A DNA stretch of 64,000 nucleotides from Nothopassalora personata (Eukaryota > Ascomycota > Dothideomycetes > Mycosphaerellales > Mycosphaerellaceae), in assembly GCA_033816765.1 (NCBI GenBank), contig CM066291.1, positions 1 through 64,000 of the forward strand, given 5' to 3'. A program made the translations under genes and the position numbers. The notes under the pieces are model-generated. The model saw nothing but the letters and a program-made list of their open reading frames with translations, was not told the DNA's origin and made no database searches. Below, piece after piece: positions 46,401 through 54,099 of the stretch (its first letter is position 1; each line of letters starts with the position of its first letter).

Positions 46401-48149
46401 CCAGCCGCAGGTCACCCAGGAAAGACTAAGACCAACACCCTATTGAAACGCCACTATATCTGGCCAGGCATGACACGCTTCATACGCGAGTTCTGCAAAG
46501 GATGCACGACGTGCACAAACGTGAACCCAGTGCAGGATGCCGAACACGGATTGCTAGCACCGTTGCCAGTGCCACTCGACACATGGGACGACATCGCAAT
46601 GGACTTCGTAGTCGAGCTGCCCGAAGCACGCTGCACCGCAGATGGGCAGAAGTACAAAAACGTTCTCACAGTGACAGACCGCCTGAGTAAGGAGCGGCAT
46701 CTGATCCCAGTGCTCAACATGAGCGCAGAGTACATTGCGTTCATCTACCTCAAGTACGTGTTCAGCCGCCATGGGCTGCCTAAGTCGATCGTTACAGACA
46801 GAGGACCCCAATGGCTTTCCGCATTCTGGAAGCGCCTATGCCAGCTACTAGGCATCAAGCGCAAGCTGTCAACGGGCTACCACCCCCAAACAGATGGGCA
46901 AAGCGAGATCACGAACAAGGCCATGGAGAAGTACCTGCGCACGTATACCAACTATGCCCAGGACGACTGGCCGGATTGGCTGCCTCTAGCAGAGTTCACT
47001 GCGAACGACCACGTGTCAGAATCTACCGGATTCTCCCCATTCATGGCAACGCTAGGCAAGAACCCGAGGTATTCAGACGCAGAAGTCATGCTGCCGCTGG
47101 AACTCATGCCACACAAGCAACGCCTCGATGCACAATCGGCGACTGCATTCGGAGCCCGGATGAATGAACTCAGGCAGGCACTCAGAGACGCCATGCAAAT
47201 GGCGCAAGATACACAAGCGGAGTATGCCAACCGACGCAGGACCATAGCACCAGCATACAAGTTAGGCGACATGGTGCACATTAGCACCAAGAACTGGCAC
47301 ACCACACGCCCGTCTAAGAAACTGGACTACAAGTATGCGGGTCCTTACCCGATCAAGGAAGTGCTGCCACACGACACATATCGAGTCGCATTGCCAGACT
47401 CACTGAGCAACCTGTATGACGGGTTCCACGCCAATTACTTGCGACCAGGCTACGACCCAGTCACAGGACAAGTCGTCCCTCCGCCTCCGCCAATCGAGGT
47501 GGAGGACGAAGATGGGTCTCACCAGGAATGGCACGTGGAGAAAGTCGTGGACTCGCACAGGTCGCTGCCGCCAGGGCGTGCGCCAGCAGGAGGAAAGGTC
47601 CCAATCTACAAGTACTGCGTGAAGTGGGTAGGTGATAACGAGCTAACTTGGGAGCCCGCAGAGACTATGATTGCAACAGCAGCCGCCTCTGTCGCCGACT
47701 TCCATCACAACCACCCTACGGCCCCTAGACCAGCCGGCTTCACACCACCGCTAGGATGGATTGCGAATGAGGAAGCACCATCTGATGACGCGGGCACCCT
47801 CAGTGCTGCGATGATTACGTCCAACCCAGTAACCGCAGGAGGGCCACGCGAATTGATCGCGCAGGTGCCTGTGGCTCTTCTGGCAGAAGACAACGGCTCG
47901 TATGAAGATGATGACCCGCCAGGCATGGCACCAACAAAGGTAACCGATGACTGTGACCGGAGCGACAAGCGAAATGGACATCAAACTTCCCTTGACACGG
48001 TGCACAGGAGTGACCGTTTTGAAGGGGGGGGTGGTGTGACGGCCCATGGCCGCACAGCGAGTGAACGTGGCGAGTTACGTGACCGGGCCCGGGCCGACCC
48101 GCGTGCCTCGGCTTGTATATTAACTTCTCGCGCCTCGCGCACCTCTTAG
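43380..48149 (+). CDS. pol: Pol polyprotein of gypsy-2
   Basis: About 1589 codons, -1 to gag. Retropepsin region with FLDDGANSNYV at 63-73 (DDG in place of DSG/DTG); a long insert with an Ala-rich run about 250-270; RT about 470-650 with YLDD 586-589; RNase H from about Asp737; integrase His1005, His1012, Cys1042, Cys1045; core Asp1075, Asp1140, Glu1176 (D-x35-E); GPY module near 1295-1345; chromodomain about 1384-1446 (EWHVEKVVDSH, YCVKWVGDN, LTWEPAETM). The tail enters the 3' LTR and stops at 48149. The first listed codon is TTG; expression through frameshifting at 43359-43365 is more likely. All catalytic residues checked are present. Confidence 0.93.
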   Translation: MSATTSGLDTNTSTSRPKSEGIGEGDLRISSHSLRMVHIEHNPVIGSHLVVPCTANGKYAFSFLDDGANSNYVDIVYARKNDLPLSKLDSPLALGLADMSTAKQMIEYRTELTLEINGHSEVINAWLTNLEYDIVLGRPWHDKHQPGLHYESGTMTLDSQHCKDNCLSGKEATWVQSVNDQDQNPVLTFQTHEELPSKYRSATVEEDDEGDVTWQHARLPLPADGEDTIKRMTTRGPGKVRRAAKRLEAKEAKAAVAAAVAAAAEAAAQQAEEPKKNIDIKEVNADYFVRLAKQKGAQVHLMYVYDPKVEQQRAGDSLAACAMTAHNMKTVAGGNCKMLSDEKTISRLNARAAAFIPASERVAPTLRSCKMHAQADVDKFMKVNDQEIDPKDHLMPTYHEFADCFSKKASEELPPHRPGIDHEIKLKPDAVPPFKRPYRMSKQEDEIIKHWTDEQIAQGKIRKNEGRADAASPCLIVKKPGGGLRVCVDYRALNALTIKSRYPIPLMQDTLNRIAGKKWFTKLDVIAAFNRIRIAKGHEWMTAFTTRYGQFECLVMPFGLCNAPGTFQAYVNDTLREFLDDFASAYLDDILIFSDTLEEHIGHVKKVLGRCRDAGLQLDIKKCEFHTQSTKYLGLIIGKDGISMCPEKVRAVQEWETPRNVTDVLAFNGFAGFYRRFIKNYSKITLPLTRLTKKDVPWQWTAECQAAFDGLKKAFTDAEGEILAVFQHGLETVLETDASDFVTAAVLSQRHNGILRPVAYLSKKMSPQECNYDIYDKELLAIVKAFEEWRPELAAGDIDDKDCVGSDCENFLADPSGKPVLVYSDHKNLEYFMTTKELNRRQARWAEFLSQFHFKIIYRPGVQGGKPDSLTRRSQDAIRKDEDDPRHTQQHRVLLGPELFMPNLLASRILQLAASEATGVVDEDLQRDIRSLYEQQEPQEALQQLAAGDKVKMLHRHKIDPKHAMAVDGMIYVKNREGGYSLYVPEPAEDDEGNTVYARIVKAFHDAPAAGHPGKTKTNTLLKRHYIWPGMTRFIREFCKGCTTCTNVNPVQDAEHGLLAPLPVPLDTWDDIAMDFVVELPEARCTADGQKYKNVLTVTDRLSKERHLIPVLNMSAEYIAFIYLKYVFSRHGLPKSIVTDRGPQWLSAFWKRLCQLLGIKRKLSTGYHPQTDGQSEITNKAMEKYLRTYTNYAQDDWPDWLPLAEFTANDHVSESTGFSPFMATLGKNPRYSDAEVMLPLELMPHKQRLDAQSATAFGARMNELRQALRDAMQMAQDTQAEYANRRRTIAPAYKLGDMVHISTKNWHTTRPSKKLDYKYAGPYPIKEVLPHDTYRVALPDSLSNLYDGFHANYLRPGYDPVTGQVVPPPPPIEVEDEDGSHQEWHVEKVVDSHRSLPPGRAPAGGKVPIYKYCVKWVGDNELTWEPAETMIATAAASVADFHHNHPTAPRPAGFTPPLGWIANEEAPSDDAGTLSAAMITSNPVTAGGPRELIAQVPVALLAEDNGSYEDDDPPGMAPTKVTDDCDRSDKRNGHQTSLDTVHRSDRFEGGGGVTAHGRTASERGELRDRARADPRASACILTSRASRTS

Positions 48150-48195
48150 ATAGCTTGTCTAACAACTTCGTACTACCTAAGCAGGTGCCCTTACA
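48035..48195 (+). repeat. 3' LTR of gypsy-2
   Basis: Identical by eye to 40795-40955; contains the end of the pol frame. Confidence 0.97.
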
Positions 48196-49232
48196 CCCTT
48201 AGCGTCTACTATAGCTAAGAACTAGATCAATTTATACATAACTGTTAGGGCCTTTTAGGTGTCACTAAGCGTAACTTCCTTGCCCTATTCTAGCTAGCGT
48301 GGACGAAGGCCTTTACTACGAAGAATATCGTAAGCAGATGGCGAAAGACAGGCCTTATTTCCTTTAATCTAGCTAAGGTTGTAACAGTGTTCGAAGAGTA
48401 TATTTACGAGCTACGGCTAGTAAGCAGTAGCTTATCTACCTCAATCCTATCGGCTAGTAACTGACGCAAGCTTCGAGGACTCTTAAAGGACGTTATAGCT
48501 AATCAGCTTAATAATATTAAGCTCTCTAAGGTCTAGAAGCTTTAGAACACTATCGACGCTATTACGACTAAGAATGCCCTCCTTAAGGCTAAGAACAAGG
48601 GCTTCGCTACTGCCCTTAACGTTAAGAAGAAGAAAAGGAAGCGTAGCAAGGGCTTATTCGAAGAACTACGAGCTTAAGACAACTAGGGAGCGACATTCTT
48701 CTCTCTATTAAAGATTAACTAGGCTAAGTAGCTATAGGCTCGTAAGGAGGCTAAGAAAGAGACTACTATTACTAATAAGCAACTTTAGAAGGAGGCTACG
48801 AGGGCTAAGCAACTTAGCTAACGTGTTGCTATCGAATTAAGGAAGGAACAACGCCTTAAGAAGGCGAAGAATAAGGAGCTTAAGAAGGCAAGAATAGCGG
48901 CTATAAAGCAGTAAGAGAAAGAGGATAAAGCAGCTGCTTAACAACTACAACAACACCTTTAGCAGTCAACACGTAAGCCACGAGGACGTAGGCAGTTGAT
49001 TGTTAAGCTACCGGTGTGTCTAAAGGGAGATAATATAGTTAAGGTAGTAGACAGCCTAATCTAGGTTAAAACGCGACGAGGGCGGACAGTAAAACAACTA
49101 CTCAAGATACAACATCCATAGTTATAGCAATAAAAGAACACATATCAATAACTATATTGTCTAAATATAAAGCCAATCGGTCCAGTAGTTGAGGTAAGAC
49201 ACCTTCAAGAACAACACGTGTTGAGATTGAGG

Positions 49233-49276
49233 TGTCGTGCAGCGCATGCGACCGTGCACCGCATGCACCTGACTTC
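49233..49276 (-). repeat. Right terminal inverted repeat of pogo element
   Basis: Ends in CACCTGACTTC at 49276 followed by TA. Less RIP-mutated than the left end. Confidence 0.85.
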
Positions 49277-49851
49277 TACATACAACAGAATCGTCCGCAG
49301 CCGACATTGCATATCAACCAGCCAGCAATGCTACCAATTGAAGTCGAAGAGCTAGGGCAATCTTCAAGCTGGTGGAGCGCTGCTCCCTCGGAATCGGAGA
49401 ACGACACTGTGCCATCCCGAAAATTACACCAGCCAAGAGGTGTGGCATGTTCGTCCGTATAAAAATCCAGCCTTGGTTGGATCGCAGGGATATGGTAAGG
49501 TTCGTCGTTTTCATCGGTGTCTGTAAATCCCTCTAGATTAAGTCCGATCGTGAATCCCATATGGCCGTGCTGATTTTGTGGACCAAGTGATGCTATATAT
49601 GTTGAAACGTGGTCTTCTTCAACGTGGAACGTAGTTGAGCCAGCATCATCCTCGGGCATAATACACCAAGTATCTCTAACCCTCATTGTTGGTAGGCTAG
49701 TCGGATCGAAGGCGTCGGTATAAATACTGATAAATGAGTGACAGATCCATGCGTCGTAGCCGTAAGTTATGATATACCTGTACGCAACTGCGTTTGAGAA
49801 ATGCGTCAAGTATAGAATAACAGTAAGCAGTAACCTCCGAATAGCGACCAT
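49276..49851 (-). CDS. Small secreted cysteine-containing protein, unknown
   Basis: 191 residues from the ATG at 49851. An upstream in-frame ATG at 49917 exists, but starting at 49851 gives a textbook signal peptide (MVAIRRLLLTVILYLTHFS, cleavage after NAVA). The mature part is acidic with aromatic residues and six cysteines (WICHS, TWCIMP, GWCNF, LEDC, ICNVGC). No domain recognised. Composition is normal and it is free of RIP. The 3' end was rewritten by the copia insertion: host sequence ends ...GCGRF and the last codons Cys-Cys-Met-stop come from the copia LTR and the pogo TA. On the far side of the insertion (25165 leftwards) the frame meets TAA at once, so the original protein probably ended at ...GRF. 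Subtelomeric location fits an effector-like gene, which is inference. Confidence 0.6.
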   Translation of the reverse strand: MVAIRRLLLTVILYLTHFSNAVAYRYIITYGYDAWICHSFISIYTDAFDPTSLPTMRVRDTWCIMPEDDAGSTTFHVEEDHVSTYIASLGPQNQHGHMGFTIGLNLEGFTDTDENDEPYHIPAIQPRLDFYTDEHATPLGWCNFRDGTVSFSDSEGAALHQLEDCPSSSTSIGSIAGWLICNVGCGRFCCM

Positions 49852-50318
49852 AATGGACTGTGTAGAGTTGGCTAAGCGTAGAATAGCAAGCGATATGTTT
49901 ATTAGGATATAGGTCATGATAGCATCCTTATATAGCGTTAGGCAATAATTATATCAGCCCCTGCTAGGGTGGATTATTTATCTACCCTAATATAACGAGC
50001 GATATATCGTAACGATATATCGCTCGCTCGTTATAGTAACGATAATATCGCTCACTCGTCATCGTAGAGAGTAAGGGTATCGCGAGCTATAAATAGTATA
50101 GATCAGAAGGGTTTCCTTTCATCCCTGTCTTCCTATCGTCTAGTAACCCTCGTTATTTTCCTTTAATAGCAGCTTTTGAATTGAGCCTCGCGGGTTCAAA
50201 GTAATTTCGAGAGCATTAGCTTGTAGGGATAGCGAGAAGGCTTCTACTCCGCAATGTGCGGCTACTAAGGATGCGCGCGGAAGGACCGGCTTTAACACAC
50301 GACGCAGGTCCCGTTTGA
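49852..50318. other. Divergent intergenic region
   Basis: Between the secreted-protein gene and the C6 gene remnant. It contains two hairpins (listed), then a stretch from 50060 with no recognised elements. Both starts could use it as promoter. Confidence 0.5.
49967..50033. other. Two adjacent hairpins
   Basis: AGGGTGGAT and ATCTACCCT (49967-49989) form a 9-bp stem with one G-T pair. Directly after, 49993-50033 has TAACGAGCGATATATCG and an inverse partner ending CTCGTTA around a TAA spacer, with a 4-base extra CTCG. A partial third GATAATATCGCTC follows. No element class recognised. Confidence 0.6.
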
Positions 50319-52190
50319 GTGCAGTGTGGCGATGCTTGTTTTAGTGTTGTTTGCTATGCTAATATGCGGGTAGAGCGTGCTCAAAGGACTGGGGAGGTAG
50401 GTATACGCCCTCTGCTGTTGACTCTGGCTGTGTTGCTCTCTTTTCTCTACATCAAAAGCTGTGCTGCGACTGTTAGCTTGACGACCAGAACAGCCAACGA
50501 TCGCGTCAAAGCCTTCCAGGATTTCGTCGCGGAGACCTAGCCTGACAGGAGCAAGTATTGAAGTGGTTCGATACTGTTAAGCAGCCGTCAACCAGCGGCA
50601 TCGAAAAGATGCCCAAGGACCTCATCAGTGCTATCGATGCATACCTCAAATTGTTGAAAGAAGCACAGATTTTGCATGACACACTGGCGAACTTTCAATG
50701 CACGATTGAAGAGAGAGGCAGAGTAGAAGGACAAGAAGATCTCGCAGTTTCAGCAAGAGAATGCCCGCCTGAAGCACGAATTGCAGCAAAAGGACAACAG
50801 GACCAGCACCCTTGAGCAAGACAGAGACCTGAGAGCTTCGACGTCGGTGCGTATTATCCTCGCTTCCTGCATTACCATCATCAGCATGAGTTGCATGTGC
50901 TGACTATAATACCAGAATATGACTCTCCGCGGAGCATCACAACCACCGTCGAACGCCCCCCTCACCTTTGGGCTTTGCTCGAGCGAAGGCCAACGAGCGA
51001 GAACCCCAGAGCTAGTTCCTCTCCCGAAGCGACCACGGAGTGCCGTGGACCGAAATCGCCGGAGTAGCAGTCCAGACTATGAGGTACCCAACGTGAAATA
51101 TGAGCGTCAACAAGCGTTTGCAATCCTGCACCTCGACGACAGCCATCCGCCGTTCTGGACCAGGTGATACGCTCTGCATCTGCTTTACGCACTGAGACTC
51201 CTGCCGCGAGCGACAGCATGTTAATTGACCCACGAGAGTTTGGCTTGCTAACCTCTCGTCAAGGACTTGCTACACCCGATGCATCTAATTTTCCTGCTCG
51301 ATAAGATGTGCCTGATCACACATTCGCATTCGTACGCGATTCCTTGAAGGGCACTAAAGAGCAACTTGTCCCCTTGGGTGACCGAGTCGCCATCCGTAGC
51401 TCGCAGGACATTACCGAGAAAGGCAACGGCCATGCCAACGCGTTGAGCTCGAGTTTTGCGCACAGTGCTGTCAATACAGGTTCATCGTACTACAAAATCA
51501 CCGTGAACCTACAAACTCTGGAAGCAGTCTTCGCTGGGGATTTGAGGCTTCGCGACGCTTAGCAGTTTGCCACCGATAGGAAGGCCAAGGGACGTGGAAA
51601 AGCCGACGTTATCTACGATAATCTTACCGCGGTTCCCTAAGGCGTCATTTACGACGATGTTATAAGACTGGCTCTATACTGTCTTAGCTAAATTGCTAGC
51701 TACATGTTCCGGTGCTGCAAGGTAAACGCTCATAGATGGCAGGCCTGTAACGAATGCAGTAGAACGAAATGAGGCTGTAATGAAGCCCAGCCGTGCTAAG
51801 CGTGCGCTATAGACGGCATCTCATGCGAGTATAACAACGCGAAGCCGACGGCTAACTACAAACTCTATTTGTAGATAAGCGCCCTAACGACGGACATTAC
51901 ATGGAGCGCCTTGTAGCTAAGCGAGAAGATGGAAGAACTTTCGGGTCGTCTACAACTCGTTGAGTAGGCTGTTCAGGCTAGACAGCACAGAATGCGCCTC
52001 TATAGCGAAGCTAAATCCGCCCATGACTAGTTCCTAGTGTAGTTGGCATAGAAATCTAGCGCCGGTATACGCAATAGGCTAAAAACTAGAAGGAAGCGGC
52101 TATGGAAGATATAGCCTATCGTCGAGCGATAAAACTGTACACATAAGAACACTAGGAAACATACCCTCGGTAATAACAATACTAGGTGGG
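50319..52190 (+). pseudogene. Decayed C6 zinc-cluster protein gene
   Basis: Plus-strand coding pieces in changing frames: LISAIDAYLKLLKEAQIL (from 50558), a glutamine-rich coiled coil QFQQENARLKHELQQKD (from 50745), an intron at 50847-50915 (GTGCGT, branch TGCTGAC, CCAG; 69 bp), then PKRPRSAVDRNRRSSSPDYE, and from about 51160 a frame leading to a Zn2Cys6 cluster: first Cys codon 51746, last 51824 (ACNECSRTK, then C, PC, AC, GISCEYN; C-x2-C-x6-C-x5-C-x2-C-x6-C). A helix EKMEELSGRLQLVEQ-like follows. Single-base frameshifts near 50700 and 51070-51160, plus TAG/TAA/TGA stops after 51300, show decay. The C-terminal cluster position is unusual for a transcription factor. A multi-intron gene could explain some frame changes. 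Confidence 0.6.
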
Positions 52191-53029
52191 TAGGACGTAG
52201 TATTAAAGAAGAGGAAGTTAGACGAGTATCTTATATTTATTTTAATATAGCAATTAATTAGTTTACTTACTTTAGGCTTGTATACTAGGTATTTTAAAAA
52301 TAAGTATTGTATTATATATATTAATCTAAGACTAAAGGTTACTATAAATAAAAAGGCTATAGGTTACTAATTAATAATACCTATTAACGCGTTATAGTAT
52401 TAATTAGTAGGCTTATATATTAGTTAGATGAAGGACCGTTTTAGAAGTAGATAGTATATAATATCTTATATGTCTAAGATTATATATACTTTAAAGAATA
52501 GGTACTAGTAGATAACTAATCTAGTTACTTAATTGGATTTTAAGCTTTAAGCCTAATTAGAAGCCTACTTACACTAGATTATAATATATTCTAATAGCTC
52601 GTATAGCTACTTATAGGTAAAGTAGCTATTTTCTATATAACTGTATAATTCTCTTAGGCTATACCTTACCTATCTCCCTATTACATATTATAGTAACGTT
52701 AGTTAGGCTACTAAGTTAGCTATATTTGGGTAAGGCTATATATATACCTAAACTTACCTTCTACTATTTATTCTTACTAAGTCCTTATATTATTACTACT
52801 AATAATTAACCTATATATTAGATTACGATTAATATAAGGTATTAGTAGAGTAGTAAAGATAGTCCTATTATACGAACTACTTTACTATATAACTACTCTA
52901 TCTACTAATGAATATATAAGGTCTTAGGCTTAAACTAAGGCATTTTATTCTCGTATTTCGTATCTACTTAAATTAGTAATTAGTAAATTCAATTACCGTA
53001 TCTACGTTAGCTAGTGTATATAAGTCTAG
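52191..53029. other. AT-rich RIP-decayed DNA with dispersed repeat D
   Basis: 52340-52610 is the second copy of repeat D (24300-24600, same orientation). Nothing else recognised. It is the left target flank of gypsy B1 (TCTAG at 53025-53029). Confidence 0.6.
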
Positions 53030-53484
53030 TGTTAGGTTTAGTATAACCTAATAATATTACAAGTTAAGAAGACAAGCTTAATCGGGTTTATTCTCGGGCC
53101 GATAGGAAGTCGAGGGAAAGTAATAAAGCAGTAGCTGTCTTGTCTTGCAAAGACTAAGGAGTAGTAAGGTAGAGGTTAGGTTATAGTGTATTATAAACAG
53201 TAATATTAAACAGTAAGTTAAACGCCTTGAAACTATAAGGGATTCTTAGCGTTCCTAAATATAAAGGAAATTATTATTAATCTGCTCTAATCTATTAATC
53301 TACTTTATAGATTATATAGAGTAATAGATTAATTAGCGTCGTGCTCTATTCTAATCTGTCTTATAGGTCTCGTAGAGTAATAGATTACTCTACGGTAGCT
53401 GTACTTTTCTAGCTATAGTTACGCCTACTTAACTATAGAGGCTCTAATTAGTCGCTAAGCATTAGCTCTATCTAACCCGTAACA
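53030..53484 (-). repeat. 3' LTR of gypsy B1
   Basis: 455 bp, from TGTTAGGTTTAG to CCCGTAACA on the plus strand; differs from its partner mainly by C/T and G/A. Confidence 0.95.
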
Positions 53485-53579
53485 CTATCCCCCTCTTAGC
53501 TTAGCTCGCTACGAGCTTTAGGTTATAGTCCTACCGCCTTGTCCTTTCGTTTAGTATTCTCGTTTATGTTTTCCTTAAT

Positions 53580-54038
53580 ATACTAAAGGCTCCTTCTTCC
53601 TTAAGTACCTCTCGTCGTCTTAAGTTAGCTAAAACTATCGATAACTTCGGAGAAATAATAGTACTGTCCTATTCTACCTAATGGGCGCATTAGCGGGGAT
53701 ATAAGGTACACGTGTTATCGGGGCGGTGCAATAAGTATGTTCGTTAAAACATCTATTATAATGTAAAGGTGTTGCATTCCGAGTTCGATCGCCTTATTAG
53801 TAAAAAGAAGAAACTACAGCGGTAGATAACGGAAGCCCGCGAGGCTTAAGAGCGTACTCGCGAGGCCCTAAATACTACGTATATAAAGGAAGAACGGTTA
53901 CGTAGGTAGATAGAGCTCGTATATCTAAGAGCTAACGAGGCTATTGCCGTAGAGTCGGCGAACCTATTAGAGCTAGAGTAGGAGGAGTTAGCGGACTTCT
54001 ACCTAGTACCTAACACTTAGAATCTTCTAGTCGACTAA
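53580..54038 (+). pseudogene. Antisense Zn2Cys6-type gene of gypsy B1
   Basis: 153 codons including TAA, exactly the length of the B2 copy, antisense to the element. The start codon is now ATA where B2 has ATG. Residues 31, 41, 53 and 60 are Tyr and 50 is Cys; 34 is a stop. The helix and acidic tail (SEFDRLISKKKKLQR, EERLRR, ESANLLELE) are conserved. It lies 95 bp from the LTR, similar to the 91 bp in A1. Confidence 0.7.
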
Positions 54039-54099
54039 GGTTATAATGTCTCCTCCGATTTCTAGTTATATAGTCCTTCTTCTCTTCGAGGTTCTTCCG

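Larger units (their letters stand above)
40795..48195 (+). mobile_element. Ty3/gypsy chromovirus gypsy-2, intact and young
   Basis: 7401 bp with 161-bp LTRs identical by eye (40795-40955, 48035-48195), target duplication CCCTT (40790-40794, 48196-48200), open gag and pol, polypurine run (TTTTGAAGGGGGGGGTGG at 48017-48034). No RIP. The protein order is like gypsy-1, but the sequence is clearly a different family. Confidence 0.97.
39841..49150 (+). pseudogene. pogo/Fot1 transposase, split by gypsy-2
   Basis: ATG at 39841. Exonic parts are 39841-40794 and 48196 to about 49150. Left part: helix-turn-helix and CENP-B-like DNA-binding region (ATRYSIERSTLSR, FIEDIVKRRLYRG), then DDE superfamily motifs (YNIDEKGVLIRF with the first Asp; NSYSSYINIAFL; VYPPHSTYRL; PLDVSLFLPL). 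The split falls just after this motif and the frame resumes as SVYYS at 48201 (one CCCTT copy used). The C-terminus is rich in Lys, Glu and Gln. TAG/TAA stops of RIP type make it inactive. The end is approximate. Confidence 0.85.
39742..49276 (+). mobile_element. Tc1/mariner pogo/Fot1-type DNA transposon with nested gypsy
   Basis: Terminal inverted repeats of about 44 bp (GAAGTTAGGTGCATGCGGTG at the left, GAAGTCAGGTGCATGCGGTG read inward from the right), TA duplication at 39740-39741 and 49277-49278, and a Fot1-like transposase remnant. It sits in the 3' LTR of copia and is split by gypsy-2. Without gypsy-2 the length is about 2.1 kb, normal for the family. RIP is moderate. Confidence 0.93.
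25166..49287 (+). mobile_element. Ty1/copia element with three nested insertions
   Basis: The LTR starts TGTTATGAATTAGG at 25166 and TGTTATAAATCAGG at 39574. The right LTR is split by the pogo element and resumes at 49277-49287, ending CATACAACA. The 5-bp duplication GAATC is at 25161-25165 and 49288-49292. Removing gypsy-1 and pogo leaves about 7.3 kb in the order gag, protease, integrase, RT, RNase H, which is copia order. RIP is moderate. About 1.9 kb between RNase H and the 3' LTR carries an antisense gene. Confidence 0.93.

Noticed and set aside
41377..48047. Many antisense and alternative-frame open frames within gag and pol of gypsy-2, and similar ones in gypsy-1
   Set aside because: Shadows of GC-rich coding sequence. 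They have no independent motifs, unlike the antisense genes in families A and B.
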